NCBI GenBank assembly: GCA_051453625.1
Contig: JBOZIK010000001.1
Span: forward strand, 164,978,098 to 165,042,097
Reading direction: 5' to 3'
Origin: Welwitschia mirabilis
Taxonomy: Eukaryota > Gnetophyta > Gnetopsida > Welwitschiales
Length of the DNA: 64,000 nucleotides
Position numbers and translations under genes: made by a program. Positions 1 through 13,429 of the stretch are shown piece by piece. The notes below the pieces were generated by a model that had not been told where the DNA came from, did not search any database, and was given only the letters and a program-made list of their open reading frames with translations. Every line of letters starts with the position of its first letter. Positions within the stretch are counted from its first letter, which is position 1.

Positions 1-3000
1 TAGGAAACCAATCAAGTTTTACATCTTTGATTGATGATCACTAAGGATCAGAGAAATTACACTTTAATTTTCATTAAAATCTAGGTAGTTTGACTAGAGA
101 TGTTTACGATATTAAAAACATCTATCTGACAGGAGACATCCATCATCTTAGAGATGTCTATTCCAAAAGTTTGAATAAAATAAAATAGCCATTGCGCACC
201 TAATGCTCAATCGTTTCTATTTACTATACAATAGTTACATATTTCAAATGACTCTATTTCTCTAGGGTAATAGCTAGAAAGATATTAAAACGATATAAAT
301 TCACAAAGAGAGATGAAATTAATAGGTCTTATGCACACATGAATGCACAGGTGATTGGTACTACCCAAGAAGCTTTTATCATATTATGTGGTCTGACGTA
401 ACCGTCATAACATTGTACATGTTGCATTTCATATGTGTCTTAGTGTCAATTAGTTAGATAGATTTATTTTTCTTGTTGTGTTAATATAGATTTTAGGAAG
501 TTATGTTTCTTTTGTAAAAGAAAAATAATTTATCCATAGTGGTGAGGTGGAATAAAATGCCATTCACTTCAATTATAAAAGAATGTAAATAAACACAAAT
601 TGAAAAATCTTGATCCCTCTTAAAGATATGAATAGAATCCTATGAGATTGAAGATTAATTTTTATTTTGCTCCATTTTTTTCTTCATTTGTGCTTGATGC
701 TTCATACAATGCTTGAAATATTGATAAATGCTCCATTTCTACTTTAGTAAGCTTTAACAATGATAGATCTTTTTGTAGCTTAAGTGAATTCAGCTTGATC
801 ATGTTTTATACTTTAATTATAGGTTTATTTAATGCTTAAATACATTAATATTTGTTAAGGATCAGGTTATTTTAATGAAATAAGAGTTCATATCATCAAA
901 TAAGAAAGATTCAAACTCATACTTGTGAAATTTAGTCAAAGATTTATGATCTTCAAATATTTCTCAAAGGATTTAATCATTTGAAGAGATTGTTGTGTTA
1001 TTTCACAAAAAGGAAGAAAATACTTTTGTATTTAATCAAAGATGATGAAAGAATGAAGTTTTTTAGGATTTAACTTCACTTTTAAAGTGTTTTATTTGTC
1101 TTAGACATGTTATTAAATGAGTTTCCTTCAAGTTTTACTATTAGAAGTATGTTTCAACATTTTTTAGGCCTTGTTTCAAACTGACTTGTAAGATAGACAT
1201 TTTTTAATAGATAGACATCTATGATCCATGAAAGAAACATCTTTTAAACTTAAAGGTGTATTTACAAAACTCAATTTTCAAGTCATTAAAAGGATAGATG
1301 GCTTATAGGTTTAAAGACATCTTTATAGAAATAAAATTTAATTACAAAGAACAAAACTTTTAAAATAGATGTCTGACACTTCAAAGACATCTTCTGTTAA
1401 CTCATTAAACTCAGAAAATATGTTTGATAAATCAAATATATCAATGTATATTATAGACATCTTTCAACATTAAAAGCATTTTTAACTCTAATCAGCCTAG
1501 ATCAACTAGACTCACTAGGCTTCTTATGACAAAGTGATATCAGATCATAGAAGTTTGATAGATTACTTTAAAATCCAAGTCTATGGATATTTCTTCACTG
1601 GAAGCAAGTTTGTTTCAATTTATCTTTAAACTAATGGCTAAGGAAATTCCAAAATGCTCTATTAATTTCAATGAATCCAAGATTTCTCATACTAGCCACA
1701 TTTTATAAGTCTTCATTACAAATCAATGAGTGTTAAAATGTTATATAAAATGGATTTTTTTCTCCTCCAAATTTGAATGTATTAAACAAAGAACAAAAAG
1801 GAAACATGACTTAAATTAAAAGGTAGATGCATTAGCTAAAATGATATTATGCACTCCAGTATTAAAAGCAATTAATGTAAGAATAATTATCAAAGGCACA
1901 TCAAAAAAATGTTGGGATCAACTTCAATTGGATTTAAAGGTACAGTTCAAAATAGATAGATCAAACGAATGAGGTACATAAAGGAATTTGATGATCTTTA
2001 TATTTAAAGAGATAAATCAATTAATTATTTTCTTGATAGAATGTATANNNNNNNNNNNNNNNNNNNNNNNNNNNNNNNNNNNNNNNNNNNNNNNNNNNNN
2101 NNNNNNNNNNNNNNNNNNNNNNNNNNNNNNNNNNNNNNNNNNNNNNNATTTTTATCCATAGGGGTTGTTTTTCTTTTATCACTTTGATGGATGTTGTTCC
2201 TATCATTGATGATGATGTTGTTTTCATTTCTTTTTTTATTTTTTTTGATCCATCCACTTACAAATCTTAAATTCTTATTTGAGTTCAAGCACATTTAAGG
2301 ATTTTATTAGCATCACTTATTCCTTTTTAGTGCATTATCATTACCCTAGCTAATGTTCTTTTCTCTTGTCTTGAGTTTTTATTGCTTTTAACTCCTTTAC
2401 CATGATTATTTTGATGATAATTTTTAGGTTTTATCCATCTTTTAGACATTATGATGATTTTCTTAAGCTTCACTGTTGTTATCATTGATTATTTGATCTT
2501 ACCTAGACTTTAATGTTTTGACAAATCATTTTTTTGAGCATCACCTCATGTCTGTCATCTAGATGACGAAGCGGAGGATAATAGCTATTCTTGAGTTATT
2601 GCAATATGGGATGTATTGATTCTCCTATATGGGAAGAAAAACATATTTCTGAGATATTTAAGAAAAATTTTATTTTTGAGGGTTATTTTAAGATTTTAGG
2701 ATACATACGTGTGGTGCAATGATCAGTATCTGATTTCATATTACTTGTATAATATGCATTATGGACATTGTTTACCAGGCCATAGCAGAGTAGTTACATG
2801 ATCTTCTTATACATGTGATCTAGGAGATTCAAAAGACCATGAACAAGGTGAGTAACGTTATGATTATTTTTTATATTTACCCCTTGTTGATTATCCTTTA
2901 AACTTACTAATTGATTTATACACATCATTTTGAGTTATCGCTACTTTGAATATGCATACACATCATTATTTTTCTGAGTTATCATGGTTATATCTTATGA

Positions 3001-3881
3001 TGATTTTGTATATGACATTTACTTTTGATCATGTAGTGTATTAAATGCTTTAAGTGAAGGACTAACAGAGATTTTAGTACTTGTATTTTCACAATCACTT
3101 AACTTTTATTCTAATTTTTTAAGACTATGTCAGTCCACCAATTTTTTCTATTTGATCCTGCAGGGCAAAGATTTCTAAACTCAATTTATATTTTCCTAGA
3201 TACTGTTTATATTAAACTAATTTAGCTTGCAAATTGTAGTTGATCACTTACTTTATCAAGGACCGACAAGACTAAGTGGAATACTATGTTGTGATGCCAA
3301 ATTATATGTATCTGATGGGGTATTTTAAGTACTTTTTCAGGACATTTAAACATGTTTAGATGCAATTCTAATGATTATAAAGAGTCAATGATATGACCAT
3401 GGAAACATGCAATTCTTGACATATTTGAAGCTATTTCAGGCATATTCTGACACTTAGCATTTTGAAGGGAAGACCAATGATGTAGAAGGCTAATTTCTCT
3501 TAGCTAGAAAGATAAGAAAGTCTATCATCCCCTTAGTCATTCCCATGATAGATAAGACAATACTAATGTTGATATGGGTTAAAGCTATAAGGCTGACTAT
3601 GGGGCTAAAAATTAATGACCCATTTGTTATTATGGGGTATCATCCCCAATGTCATCCAGATAACAGTTGGAATGAAAACTATTTTCTATAAATGAAATGA
3701 ATTATCTTTATAATGGAGTCATGAACCCCATATGGATAGCTAGGATTCCATGTCCAACTTTTGGGGTTTCATTTCTATAACCTTGAATGTAAAACTATAA
3801 ATACCCATTTGTCCTAACTTTTAATTCATCTTTTAGACTGGAAAATCTTGTGATAAGATATTAAAGGAGAGGAGGGTCAAC
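1..3881. other. AT-rich intergenic DNA, no gene recognised
   Basis: I see no long open frame, no recognisable protein motif and no RNA gene here. The sequence is strongly AT-rich and looks like old decayed repeat DNA. A 100-base run of N (2048-2147) interrupts it. Reading frames that cross the N run are not meaningful. Confidence 0.6.
2048..2147. other. assembly gap (100 N)
   Basis: There are exactly 100 N, the conventional length for a gap of unknown size. Confidence 0.95.
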
Positions 3882-4195
3882 TAATAGGATCAAGAACCTT
3901 AGAGAGGGGTGAATAGGTTCTTTCAAAAAAACTCAATAAATAATCTGAAATAAATCAGTCTAAATGAAACTTATATACATTAAATAAACTACTTTAGAAA
4001 GTGTACAATATGATAAATTACAAAAAGTAAATAATCAAGTATGAAATAATAACCTACCACTTTGATGCAAGCGTAATTTATAATGGTTCGGGAAACCCCC
4101 TACTCCACTCTCGACAATTAGCTTCTCCTAAGCTAGATCTCGGATCTCTGTTACTTCAACAAGTATTTCAGGTTTACCTATAACCTTTACAAATA

Positions 4196-4331
4196 GACTT
4201 TTCTAGGCTAAGTCTCAACCTTTAGAATGGACTTTTCAAGGCTTAGTCTTAACCTATAGCACAGACTTTTCAAGGCTTAGTCTCAACCTATAGCACAGAC
4301 TTTTCAAGGCTTAGTCTCAACCTATAGAAAA
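4196..4331. repeat. 34-bp tandem sub-repeat in LTR, four copies
   Basis: Copies begin at 4196, 4230, 4264 and 4298, exactly 34 bp apart. Each contains the core 'ggcttagtct' or a close variant. The two other family LTRs carry about three copies at the same relative place (from 22765 and from about 28850). Confidence 0.85.
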
Positions 4332-4724
4332 TAAGGGAGTGATTTCAATGATGCCTCAGTAGCACAGATATCACTCGTTCTGAAAATAGTAAAATAGATG
4401 AAGCTCTTCTCTTATAGAAGTACAACCAATGATGCTCTACATCTGACTTTACCAATTATGAATCTCCTCTAGGCAGATATGTAGAAGCCAAGATACAATA
4501 GTGATAACAATCCCAATGCATAGCTTAATCTTTCAAATCCAAATGATTTAGCTAAATGAGAATGGTTCCAAAACATTTCTTGGTCATCTATAGCTTAGCT
4601 ATTTATAATGAAAAGCTATTAGGATTTAATACATTTGAATTATACCTCTAACAGCTATAAATGACTAGAAAACGGCTAAGATAATGGATATATAATGTTT
4701 AGAAAAATTTTATTTCCACTCCGT

Positions 4725-5125
4725 CTAGTCGATCTCACTAAAATCTGGTTGACCCCATGTGGTGCCCTGAGTTACACAGGTCACCCAAGAAAAAGATTCG
4801 GTCGCCCTAATTTTTTATGTATTCATGTCCCGTCAACCCCATTTAGGTCTGGTCGACCTCAATCCAGTTGACCCCATCCTGGATTCGGTCAACCCCTTGT
4901 CTCTCAGTCTAGGAATACTGTCCATCAGGTTCTCAAATCCGATCAAACCCATAAAAATCCAGTTGACCCCTTTCCATTTGGTTCAAGGACACTGGTTCTC
5001 CAAGTTACAGATCCAGTCGACCCCATCAAAATTTGGTTGACCCCTCTATATGTAGTACATTTTCCTTTAATAGCTTTAAGTGCGATTGACCCCTTAAGGA
5101 TCCAGTTGACCCCTTTGGAGGGTGA
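4725..5125. repeat. array of decayed GGTCGACC palindromes in LTR U3
   Basis: The motif GGTCGACCCC and its variants recur about every 20-60 bases. Only two copies keep GTCGAC intact (4852-4857 and 5016-5021). At least eight others read GTTGAC, GATTGAC or GTCAAC, as expected when the central CpG decays by C-to-T change on either strand. The array lies upstream of the TATA-like box in the element's own orientation. Confidence 0.8.
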
Positions 5126-5265
5126 ACAAATAAGCAGGTTTCTGATGCACAATTTAGTTCCATCTCTCAACCTGCAAAAACCTTAGACTCTTCTACACAA
5201 AATATACAACATTTGTTATACAAAAGATATTAGTTTAACATCAATTGGCAAAACATAATCCAATA

Positions 5266-7753
5266 CCATCCATAGCTATAGAGAGAAGTCTTCCTTGGTG
5301 TTGTGCTGTGTATCCTCCATTGAGATGCTGCTCCTTTGTAAGTGGATGTTAATTCAATATTAATACAAAGACTAATTTACTTCTATTGTGTGCATTTCCC
5401 TTATGGTTTGGTTATGATGCCATGACAGCTTCATAGTTGATCTACATCATAAGGGCAATCTTTGTTAAGGTTGATACTATTAGTTTAGATCTTGTATTTC
5501 ATTTCATATTGCATTTTCATATTTGGATATTCTATTTAATGCATCTTATAGCTTATGTTGGTTAGAGTTAAGTGATAGTTTTCCTAGTTGATCTAAGTTA
5601 TAAGGGTTAATCTTGGTAACAGAAATATTGGTAGTCAAATAAATTCATTATTCATCATATTTGCATTTCATCATCGTTTATCTTGCATTGTATTTTTGCT
5701 TTTTTTAAACTTTAATTTACCTAAAAGATAAAAAGCAAAAATACTTTGTTAAATCAATTCTCTAACTTGTAGCCTTAGTACCTTTAATGGATTATGACAT
5801 TCGGGTTAACTCCCATATATATTAGTGTGTATTTTTTTGCAAGTATTTATGGTTGACCAAAATTTCTTAAGGACTTAAAGATTACATAAATTCACACCAC
5901 AACAAATGAATCTAGAAAAGTAACTAAAAAAGAAGAAGATATTACGATGAGTGTAAAACAAAAACTAGATTAGATCTTATCGTAACAATTTTCCACATAT
6001 TAGCTAAAATAAATTACTAAAAATGTAAATTTATCTAAGTTCATCAAGATAATTAATTTACCATCCTTTTTCTTTGTTTTATGTTTTAGAAGAATAAATT
6101 CTCTTATCTAGGAAATAAATTTAATTTTAATCCATGATTGATTAATAGCATCATGAGTGATAGATTTTGATAATTCAAGTTGGATATAGGATGCTAAGTA
6201 AAACATATTATTAACTTCTATGATTATTCTTGGATAATTACTGATTAGAAAACTTAATGAAACATTTGAACTAAAACATTAGGTTAAAAAAATGCCAAAA
6301 TTAAAATTTCATATATGTAATGTTTTCCATGCTAAGTGATAAAAATATGTATGCTCTTTTCTCTGCAAAATAATTCTTTTTATACCATTTTATACCTTCT
6401 AACTTAATTTAATCATTAGGGATCATGACCAAATTAGTTTAAAGGGTGGAGAAAACTAGCATAATTTTTTTGAAATTTTTATAAAAATTAATTAACTTAT
6501 GCATAAAATCATACATTTTCTTTACTTAGAAATTTTTATAATCAGCAAAATTACAATTGAACTTGAATATCTAAAGATATAAAAGTTTTCTTTAATTTAT
6601 AATTTTATGATTTAAAGTGAGTTTTCTTGATACATGAAATATGTATGACTACTTATCAAGGGTTGTAAAATCATTGGATTACTTAATTTCAATTACGAAT
6701 ATGGTACTTAGAAAATCCTTGAATAGCCTTTATAACTCCACATCACATAATATTTGTTAAGGCACTCGCCAATGGATGGTTAAAAAATGGGTTTACACTT
6801 GAAAATTTAGATTCTTAGCTCCTAAACTTTAGTAAATTAATGTATTTTTAAGGTTGTAAATACCATATTTGTAATTGCATTGGCATTTTCTATGCTTTAT
6901 CATTGAATTTCCAAAAATATTATTAATAAAGACTGATTTGTAGAATTTTATTTACAACTTATTTAGAGCTACCTAAACTTCATTAATCTAGTAAAAGGAA
7001 AGAATACCATCATTAATTTTTTTGGTGCTATTAATGTTCTAGAAAGTAATGGGTTTTGTAAATAATGAAAGGCTACACAAAGGATATGTTAATAGATCAA
7101 CTTCACAACTAAGTGCTAGACGCATCTACAAAGACTAAGAAATACATATCCATGTCTTATTGCATAAGATATTCTATTGATATTCATCTATTAATAACAA
7201 GGACATATCCATGAAAGTCTAAAACCCTAAGAATAGCTATATAATTAAACAATACATTAAAGGTAAATCATACATAATTTATACTTATTTAATTAAGTTT
7301 TGGATCTATATTTTCCATGGCTATGATGAGGGTGTGTTTCATTATGAAGTTCTAAGTCTTTCTTCTTATTACTTGAGTACAAGGAAGCAATTCATTCATG
7401 AGGCATCTACATTGGCAAGTCTTAGTATTTGATCTCTTCTAAATTGATGTTAGTTGTAGTATTTGCATCATTAGTAAATGCACTTTGACCTATGATTAGG
7501 TTTAGATTATTCTGTTATCACTGATTCCACTCAGATCAGTAGTTATGAATAGTTCATTCTAAATGTTTTTTTGTATGTCTTTCTTAGATCTATACCTTTA
7601 ATTATTTATTACATTTTAGATGATGAATATATTAGTTTTTGATATTCTAATATATCCTACATTTCATTGTAAAATGTAAGATACTTAATACATGTATGTT
7701 TATTATATTTGAAATTTGTAATAAATAATTTATTTCTTGTCTATGAATCTAAG
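5266..7753. other. AT-rich spacer, nothing recognised
   Basis: No open frame of note, no protein motif and no LTR landmarks were seen between the solo LTR and the Gypsy element. Confidence 0.5.
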
Positions 7754-7758
7754 TGTAC
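7754..7758. repeat. target-site duplication, left copy (tgtac)
   Basis: It is identical to tgtac at 19664-19668, immediately outside the opposite LTR end. Confidence 0.85.
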
Positions 7759-8820
7759 CATTGGTATTCATGTAATAGAGTAGAACATATGTAAATTAAC
7801 CTATGAAATCAACACACTTAAGTAGAGGATAAGCAATCCAAGTGTCCTATCCTTTTCAATCACTCAAGGCAAAAGTTTAATTCATTTTAAAAAAATATTT
7901 TTAGATATTTTTCTAACAAAAATATGAAAGAGAATATGCAAAACTATACTAGCATGAAACTTATGCAATGCAAAGTGAATTGTACAAATGAACTAAGTGC
8001 AAATTACTAATAAAGTATTACTAATTTTTTGTTATAAAATAATTCCTCATTCTTCATGTTTGAATCACATTCAATATTAGGAAAGCATCAAATAAACTTA
8101 AACACGAAAATGAGGGATTCAAAAGAGAATTAAAAAGCAATAAAATTCTTTATGAAATTAAAATTATAAATTATTACATCCACTTACAAATAATAGCACC
8201 TCAATTCGAATGACTTAAACCAAGACCAAGGAAACTTCTTTTTTAAGTGTGATGGACCTCTAGACCATAATGCTCCAAAACATCATAAACTATATGATTC
8301 TAAAAGGTAATAAAATGAATGTTAAGAGGGGTATTTATAGATCAAGAATATTGGTTATAATCATTAGAAAGTTAAAATCAAATAGACAAGTTTTTGCTAA
8401 AAATAAGTTTAGTTACAAGTAGTTTTAATAGTTATCATTATATGATGATCATCCACATGACTAGATGGATAACATAACTAGAATTAGTAATTATTTATAA
8501 TTGGTTGTTGTGTGCTGAAAAGCTAACCATCTATCATCCCATTCTTCATCTAGATAATCAGATAAATGAAAGCACTTAAGACACCTACTACAAAATGTTA
8601 ATATTCTTATATTTTATGTCTTCATCTATTGTCCTGGAATGTCATGTGGATGACCATATGAAAGATAGCCTAAATGAATCTTTTTCTGATCTAATGTGAG
8701 TTGATATTGGTCTTTATCCTTCATTAGCCTATTCTTGTTTGATTATTCATTAAAACTTATAAAAAAATCCTTAAAAACCCTTAAAAATATGTTAAATTAT
8801 CATAATTTAGCTAGCTAACA
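7759..8820 (-). mobile_element. 3' LTR of the Athila-type element
   Basis: It aligns along its length with 18605-19663. Shared stretches include 'ttacatccactta' and 'tatttatagatcaagaata'. It ends in CTAACA at 8820, so in element sense it starts TGTTAG. Its other end has decayed from TG to CA. A purine-rich tract on the - strand (complement of 8821-8840) directly precedes it and fits a polypurine tract. Confidence 0.85.
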
Positions 8821-11024
8821 TAGTCCCTCACTACCTTTTTATCATTCTCTAATAAAGAAATTAGGCAGTAATAAAAGATGGATAATTTGTTCAAAAAGAA
8901 AAGATAGTGTACTCAAATAAAATTAGAAATAACTAAGAGCTTACTAAAATAACTAACTATAGATAGTTAGTTATTATAGTTAAAATTTAGAAAAGCTAAC
9001 TTTTTTTTTAATACACATTATTAGAGTGAGTTTTAAGTAAATAACAAAAAGATAATACCATGTGAAATATAAAACTAATCCCTTTTCAAAAATACATCAT
9101 GAATTAATCTAAGAGATGATGGTTTATATCCCTCCTTGCAAGCTAGAAAGATGTTAAACTATACCTCTATTTTCATGTCATGTTCTCCAAAATTAATTAG
9201 AGAAGGTTTATTTAAAGTAAGTTCTATATGCTTCTCCCTAGCTACGAAGTAGGATGATATGTGATCTTGTAGTGACTATATGGTATGAGTGGAGTGAGTG
9301 CATACTGCCTCTAGAATCCCTATAAAGACCTATTGCTTAATATGGAGGATTCACTACTTAGTTGTTATTGTTTTGGCATCAATCTATTAAATGTGAGACT
9401 CCATTTGATTCAAGTGATTTATCATTCTCTACTTCATCCTTGTAAGTACAACAATCATCTACTCTAATGTAATCCTAGGAGTACCTACTGCTCTAGCCAT
9501 AGATGCATGACGAATGTTTGATAATGATAGTTCATTTAGAAGTAACACCCCTATATTTATAGTGTGATGGTAGCTAGTGATCAAATGAGTCTGAGGTTGG
9601 AGATCCTTAGGCTCTGAAACCTAGAAATATTAAAAGATAACATGCAAAAAGCAAGAGTATCACAACATCCTGGTGAACCTTACATTAATAATCATCTAAA
9701 GTTAATGAAGGATCTACATGAGGATATTTAACTCCTCATTATAGTGAATACAAGCCAAAATATGCAAATGCAATATCATACAATGTGAATCATGAAATGA
9801 AGTGCTAATTTTATTGATGGTAGCCTTATGAAGTATCTGGTACTCTAGTGGTAGATAAGAAACTAGGACTCCCTTAAAGATCAATGCTATGTCATCTAGA
9901 TGTTCAAGAATTTATGCGAATTACCTCCTTTCTTTTAGCCACTGGTAATGTGAATTCCTATGGTTCCTCACATACTAGTGACGTAGGTCATGGTGTACAT
10001 AGTAACTTAGATTGTATGACCCTCCCCTATGGCCTTGATGACCTCTTGACACTTATGAATCTCCTATATAGTCTCCCAAGCCATTGTGAAATAAAACTCA
10101 ATGATATCTCGAGCATACTAGGAACCAAACATATCTAATAATCATCTAATAGCTAAAGTCATAATAGTCTCATCTAACTTAGACATAACATCTACAAACA
10201 AATGTATTAAAGTTATGCTCCACCAAAATGTAAGCATTGCCAATGGTATCATATCATGTTTATTTAAATGGTGCTACCATTGGATCTAGAGGTCCCTCTT
10301 GTGGAAGCTCTTATGATGGCTACAATGATGACTACTAGATGTGAAAGGGCTAGTTGTTCTAAAAATCTTGTGCATGAGTAGTAGTCTTACCATAAGTACT
10401 ATTGAGATCATATAAAACATATGTTAAAAAGGTGCATAAAATATCCAAAAATACATAAAAATGTGCTAAATGTTACTTCTCCTACCCCTATGAAATAATT
10501 TAATCCAAATTAGCTAAATACATAGCATGAAAGGAGAAGAAACCAAAGGAATGCATGTTTCTAAGGTGGCCATGAAAATTCATGTTTTGGAAAATATCAC
10601 TACCACTCATAAAGGATAATCAAAAGTTATAATAAAAAATTATGATGATTAAAATTTCATGCATGAAAAAATATGCGTTTTAATGACAAGTAAGTACAAA
10701 ATGGTGAATCATATGCAAAAAAACAAAGAAATTCTCTCGAAAACCCAATTTTAAAGAAATGTAATGAGAAAATGCTTAGAATTCAAAGCATTGTGGACTA
10801 AATTTTATTATGTTTGAATAAAAACATGTAAAATCGAAAAACTAAAACTGGTTTTCCAAATCTATGCTAAAAATGCATCATAGAAAAAAGTAAACATGAA
10901 ATTCATTGTGAGATAAGAAAAATACCTCATTTGTGTGAAGAATGCATAGTAAATGATCTAAAAATTGATCTAGAAAGGATCTAACAACTAGAACTCAAAG
11001 AGAGCAAGTGCTAAGATTTATAGG

Positions 11025-11190
11025 AAGTTATCACAAAGAGACAAGAAGAAAAANNNNNNNNNNNNNNNNNNNNNNNNNNNNNNNNNNNNNNNNNNNNNNN
11101 NNNNNNNNNNNNNNNNNNNNNNNNNNNNNNNNNNNNNNNNNNNNNNNNNNNNNATAGGAAGTTATCACAAAGAGACAAGATGAAAAATGA
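11025..11190. repeat. short direct repeat flanking a 100-N gap
   Basis: The segment beginning 'ataggaagttatcacaaaga' occurs just before the N run (11054-11153) and again just after it. The gap therefore probably hides further tandem copies that the assembler could not resolve. Confidence 0.7.
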
Positions 11191-12510
11191 TAGAAGAATG
11201 GAGTGAAATAAGCATTTTAAAAATTGGTCTATGTCAGTTATCCACCTCATCTTCTAGATTAAGGTATAGATGACAATGAATATTATTTAAAAATACTTCC
11301 ATTTGAGTAATTTTTGGTTTAAAAAGTGCATTATCATCTTCCCACTTCATCTAGATAAAGGTAAGAATGAAAAAACCCTAAGAAAGATGACATAATTATT
11401 GTAGAACCTTCATTGAGATGAAACAAAGTGGGTAAAGGTGTTTTTCACTTAATGTCATCCAGATGACTAGGAATATGAAGGCTCCTAAAACTATAAAAAT
11501 AGATGATTTTGATGGTGGAATCTATTATCACTAGTCAAGGGGACGTGAAAATTCTATAAATGCTGCAATTTAACAAACGAAGAAAGAAATGAGATATGCA
11601 TGACTTACAAAATTAACAAGACATTAAGAAAATGTGATGAAAAACCATGAATTTCAAAAGTACGATGGAATATCACAAATCTTAGGCTTTCAAAGCCTCA
11701 AGTTTATAAAAATGAGTTAAAATTAGAGGATGAGTTATTGGAAAAGATGAAAATTTTAAATAAACGTCATGTGATATCATCATAATAGGTTTAATCATAA
11801 TAAAAATAAGATGTTTACAATGAAGATCAATAAGGTTAAAGAATCAGAAATGTTAAAGCTAAGCATTGGTAAAACAAATTCATGTTTAAAAAAAGAATTC
11901 AATAATGGATTGGATCCTATAAAAAATAGGAGAAAGATGTGAATATGACGTTAAAAAACATAACACATGATACTATTGAAATAAAAAGAGAAAAAGAACA
12001 TAGAACATGAAATAAGATCAAGTATTACGCCCTAAATGCTAACCTATCAAGGTTCCTTAATGTATATCATCAAACTATAAAATGTTATAGATGCATGATT
12101 CAATACAAGATGTCATAGGGTTCATGTGACAAGGAGAGTAATAATGATAATGTCAACTGGATACCTTGTACAAATTCAATGTATGTTAGGACTATAATTT
12201 AACTCAATTATTAGCTATGATAGAATATGATACTTAATTAGTTCACTATCCAATGAATAATATGTGTAAAAACGTTCAAAAGGTAGTGATACTAAGTAAT
12301 TAAAGAATTAATTGAATAATGAACATTGTTCCTCATGATGAAGCTTTCACTAGGTCATGGTCAACTAATCCTATAATGGAGTTTCTAGAGCTATTATATT
12401 ACACTACTGAATGCCTTTCTTGAAAATATTTAGACTGGTACACTTCCAATAGGACATCATGGATTTTGAAAGTGGTGCATAATTCCTTATTTTTGAGTTC
12501 TTACATTGGT

Positions 12511-12622
12511 CCCCCCTCCCCCCCCAACCCCACCCCTTTCTTCTGCTCCCAAAACATGTATATATATGCATACATCTTCTTTCTTTCTTTTTTTTTTATC
12601 TTCTTTTTACTTTTTTTTTTTT
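12511..12622. repeat. C-runs followed by polypyrimidine tract
   Basis: Several runs of four to eight C (12511-12539) are followed by a T/C-rich tract to about 12622. On the - strand this is a G-run cluster next to a polypurine tract. Confidence 0.7.
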
Positions 12623-13429
12623 TGGTTTTCAAAATGCTCTTCTATCTTTAAACACATTAATTGGTTATTACAATGTAAACCAAAAAAGGAAGACACTAAA
12701 GATAAGCATATGATTGACAACATTAAAATTGAATAACATATCATAGACATTTTTCATTTAATGAAGATGTTCATAGATATGTGACTGTCTTAAGATTAGC
12801 TAAAATTCAATCTTATCACTTGTAATGCCAAAAAGTAAATATAATCATTGAAATGTAAATAAAATCTAGTAGAAACCATATGAATAAATGATTGAGTCGT
12901 GGGATAATATAACCGAAGAATCCAGATAAGACATAATTTAGTGGATTTAGAAGGGAATAGAATTCTCTACATTAAGAGGATCTTCCAAGTGAATTACTTC
13001 TATCAAATTCATGACATAATGACAATCATTAAGAAATTGGTATAATTTCAACCATCGTCCACTAACTCTGTATTGTTCTTTAGTATCAAGATTAGATATC
13101 TCAATGATTTCATTGGAATGCACTTTCTCTACAAAATAAGGACTTAGCCATCATGAAGTCAATTTATTATGTATAAGATTCACTTTTGTATTATATAATA
13201 AGATCAATTAGCCATATTCAAAGGATTTGAGTATAATCTTTTTATCATGGGTAGTCATATCTTAGGCTTTAGTGATGAGTTGTGTATGAAGTGTATGAAT
13301 TCATTTCTCATCTAGGTGTTTTATTTATGCAAGGAAGTAGTGAACTCTTACATTAATATAAGTACATTAAGTTGTTTAATAGTATGATAGAAGTTATAGC
13401 ATACATAAACAATAAGTATACACAATTTA

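Larger units (their letters stand above)
3882..5265 (-). mobile_element. solo or truncated LTR of the Sirevirus-like Copia family
   Basis: This is the same sequence family as the two LTRs at 22446-23801 and 28181-29773, in the same orientation. It starts with a decayed terminus (TAATAGGATC where the others have TGATAGGATC) and ends near ATAATCCAATA. It keeps the four landmarks of the family in order: the 34-bp sub-repeats (4196-4331), a TATA-like box on the - strand (complement of tatttata at 4610-4617), the GTCGAC-type motif array (about 4725-5125), and the conserved terminal segment. No internal coding region adjoins it on either side. I did not find a matching 5-bp target duplication, so it could be a decayed solo LTR or the remnant of a truncated element. 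Confidence 0.8.
8821..13400 (-). other. 3' internal region of the Athila-type element, no frame recognised
   Basis: In Athila elements this part, between integrase and the 3' LTR, can hold an envelope-like frame. Here I see only AT-rich sequence without a recognisable motif. An 84-codon open frame on the + strand (9884-10138) has no family resemblance and is probably chance. A run of N (11054-11153) is flanked by a near-identical direct repeat. Confidence 0.5.

Noticed and set aside
1850-2000. stretch faintly like a Copia gag core on the + strand
   Set aside because: Only a few residues suggest it, with no supporting primer site, LTR or neighbouring domain.
4943-5170. open frames on both strands rich in VDP/STP-like repeats
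   Set aside because: They are translations of the GGTCGACCCC motif array in an LTR, not genes. The same applies to 29321-29766.
3877-5270. target duplication for the solo LTR
   Set aside because: The bases outside the inferred ends (tcaac and ccatc) do not match, so no duplication is claimed.
9884-10138. 84-codon open frame on the + strand
   Set aside because: It lies antisense in the 3' part of the Athila-type element, shows no recognisable motif and has neighbours full of stops. It is most likely chance.
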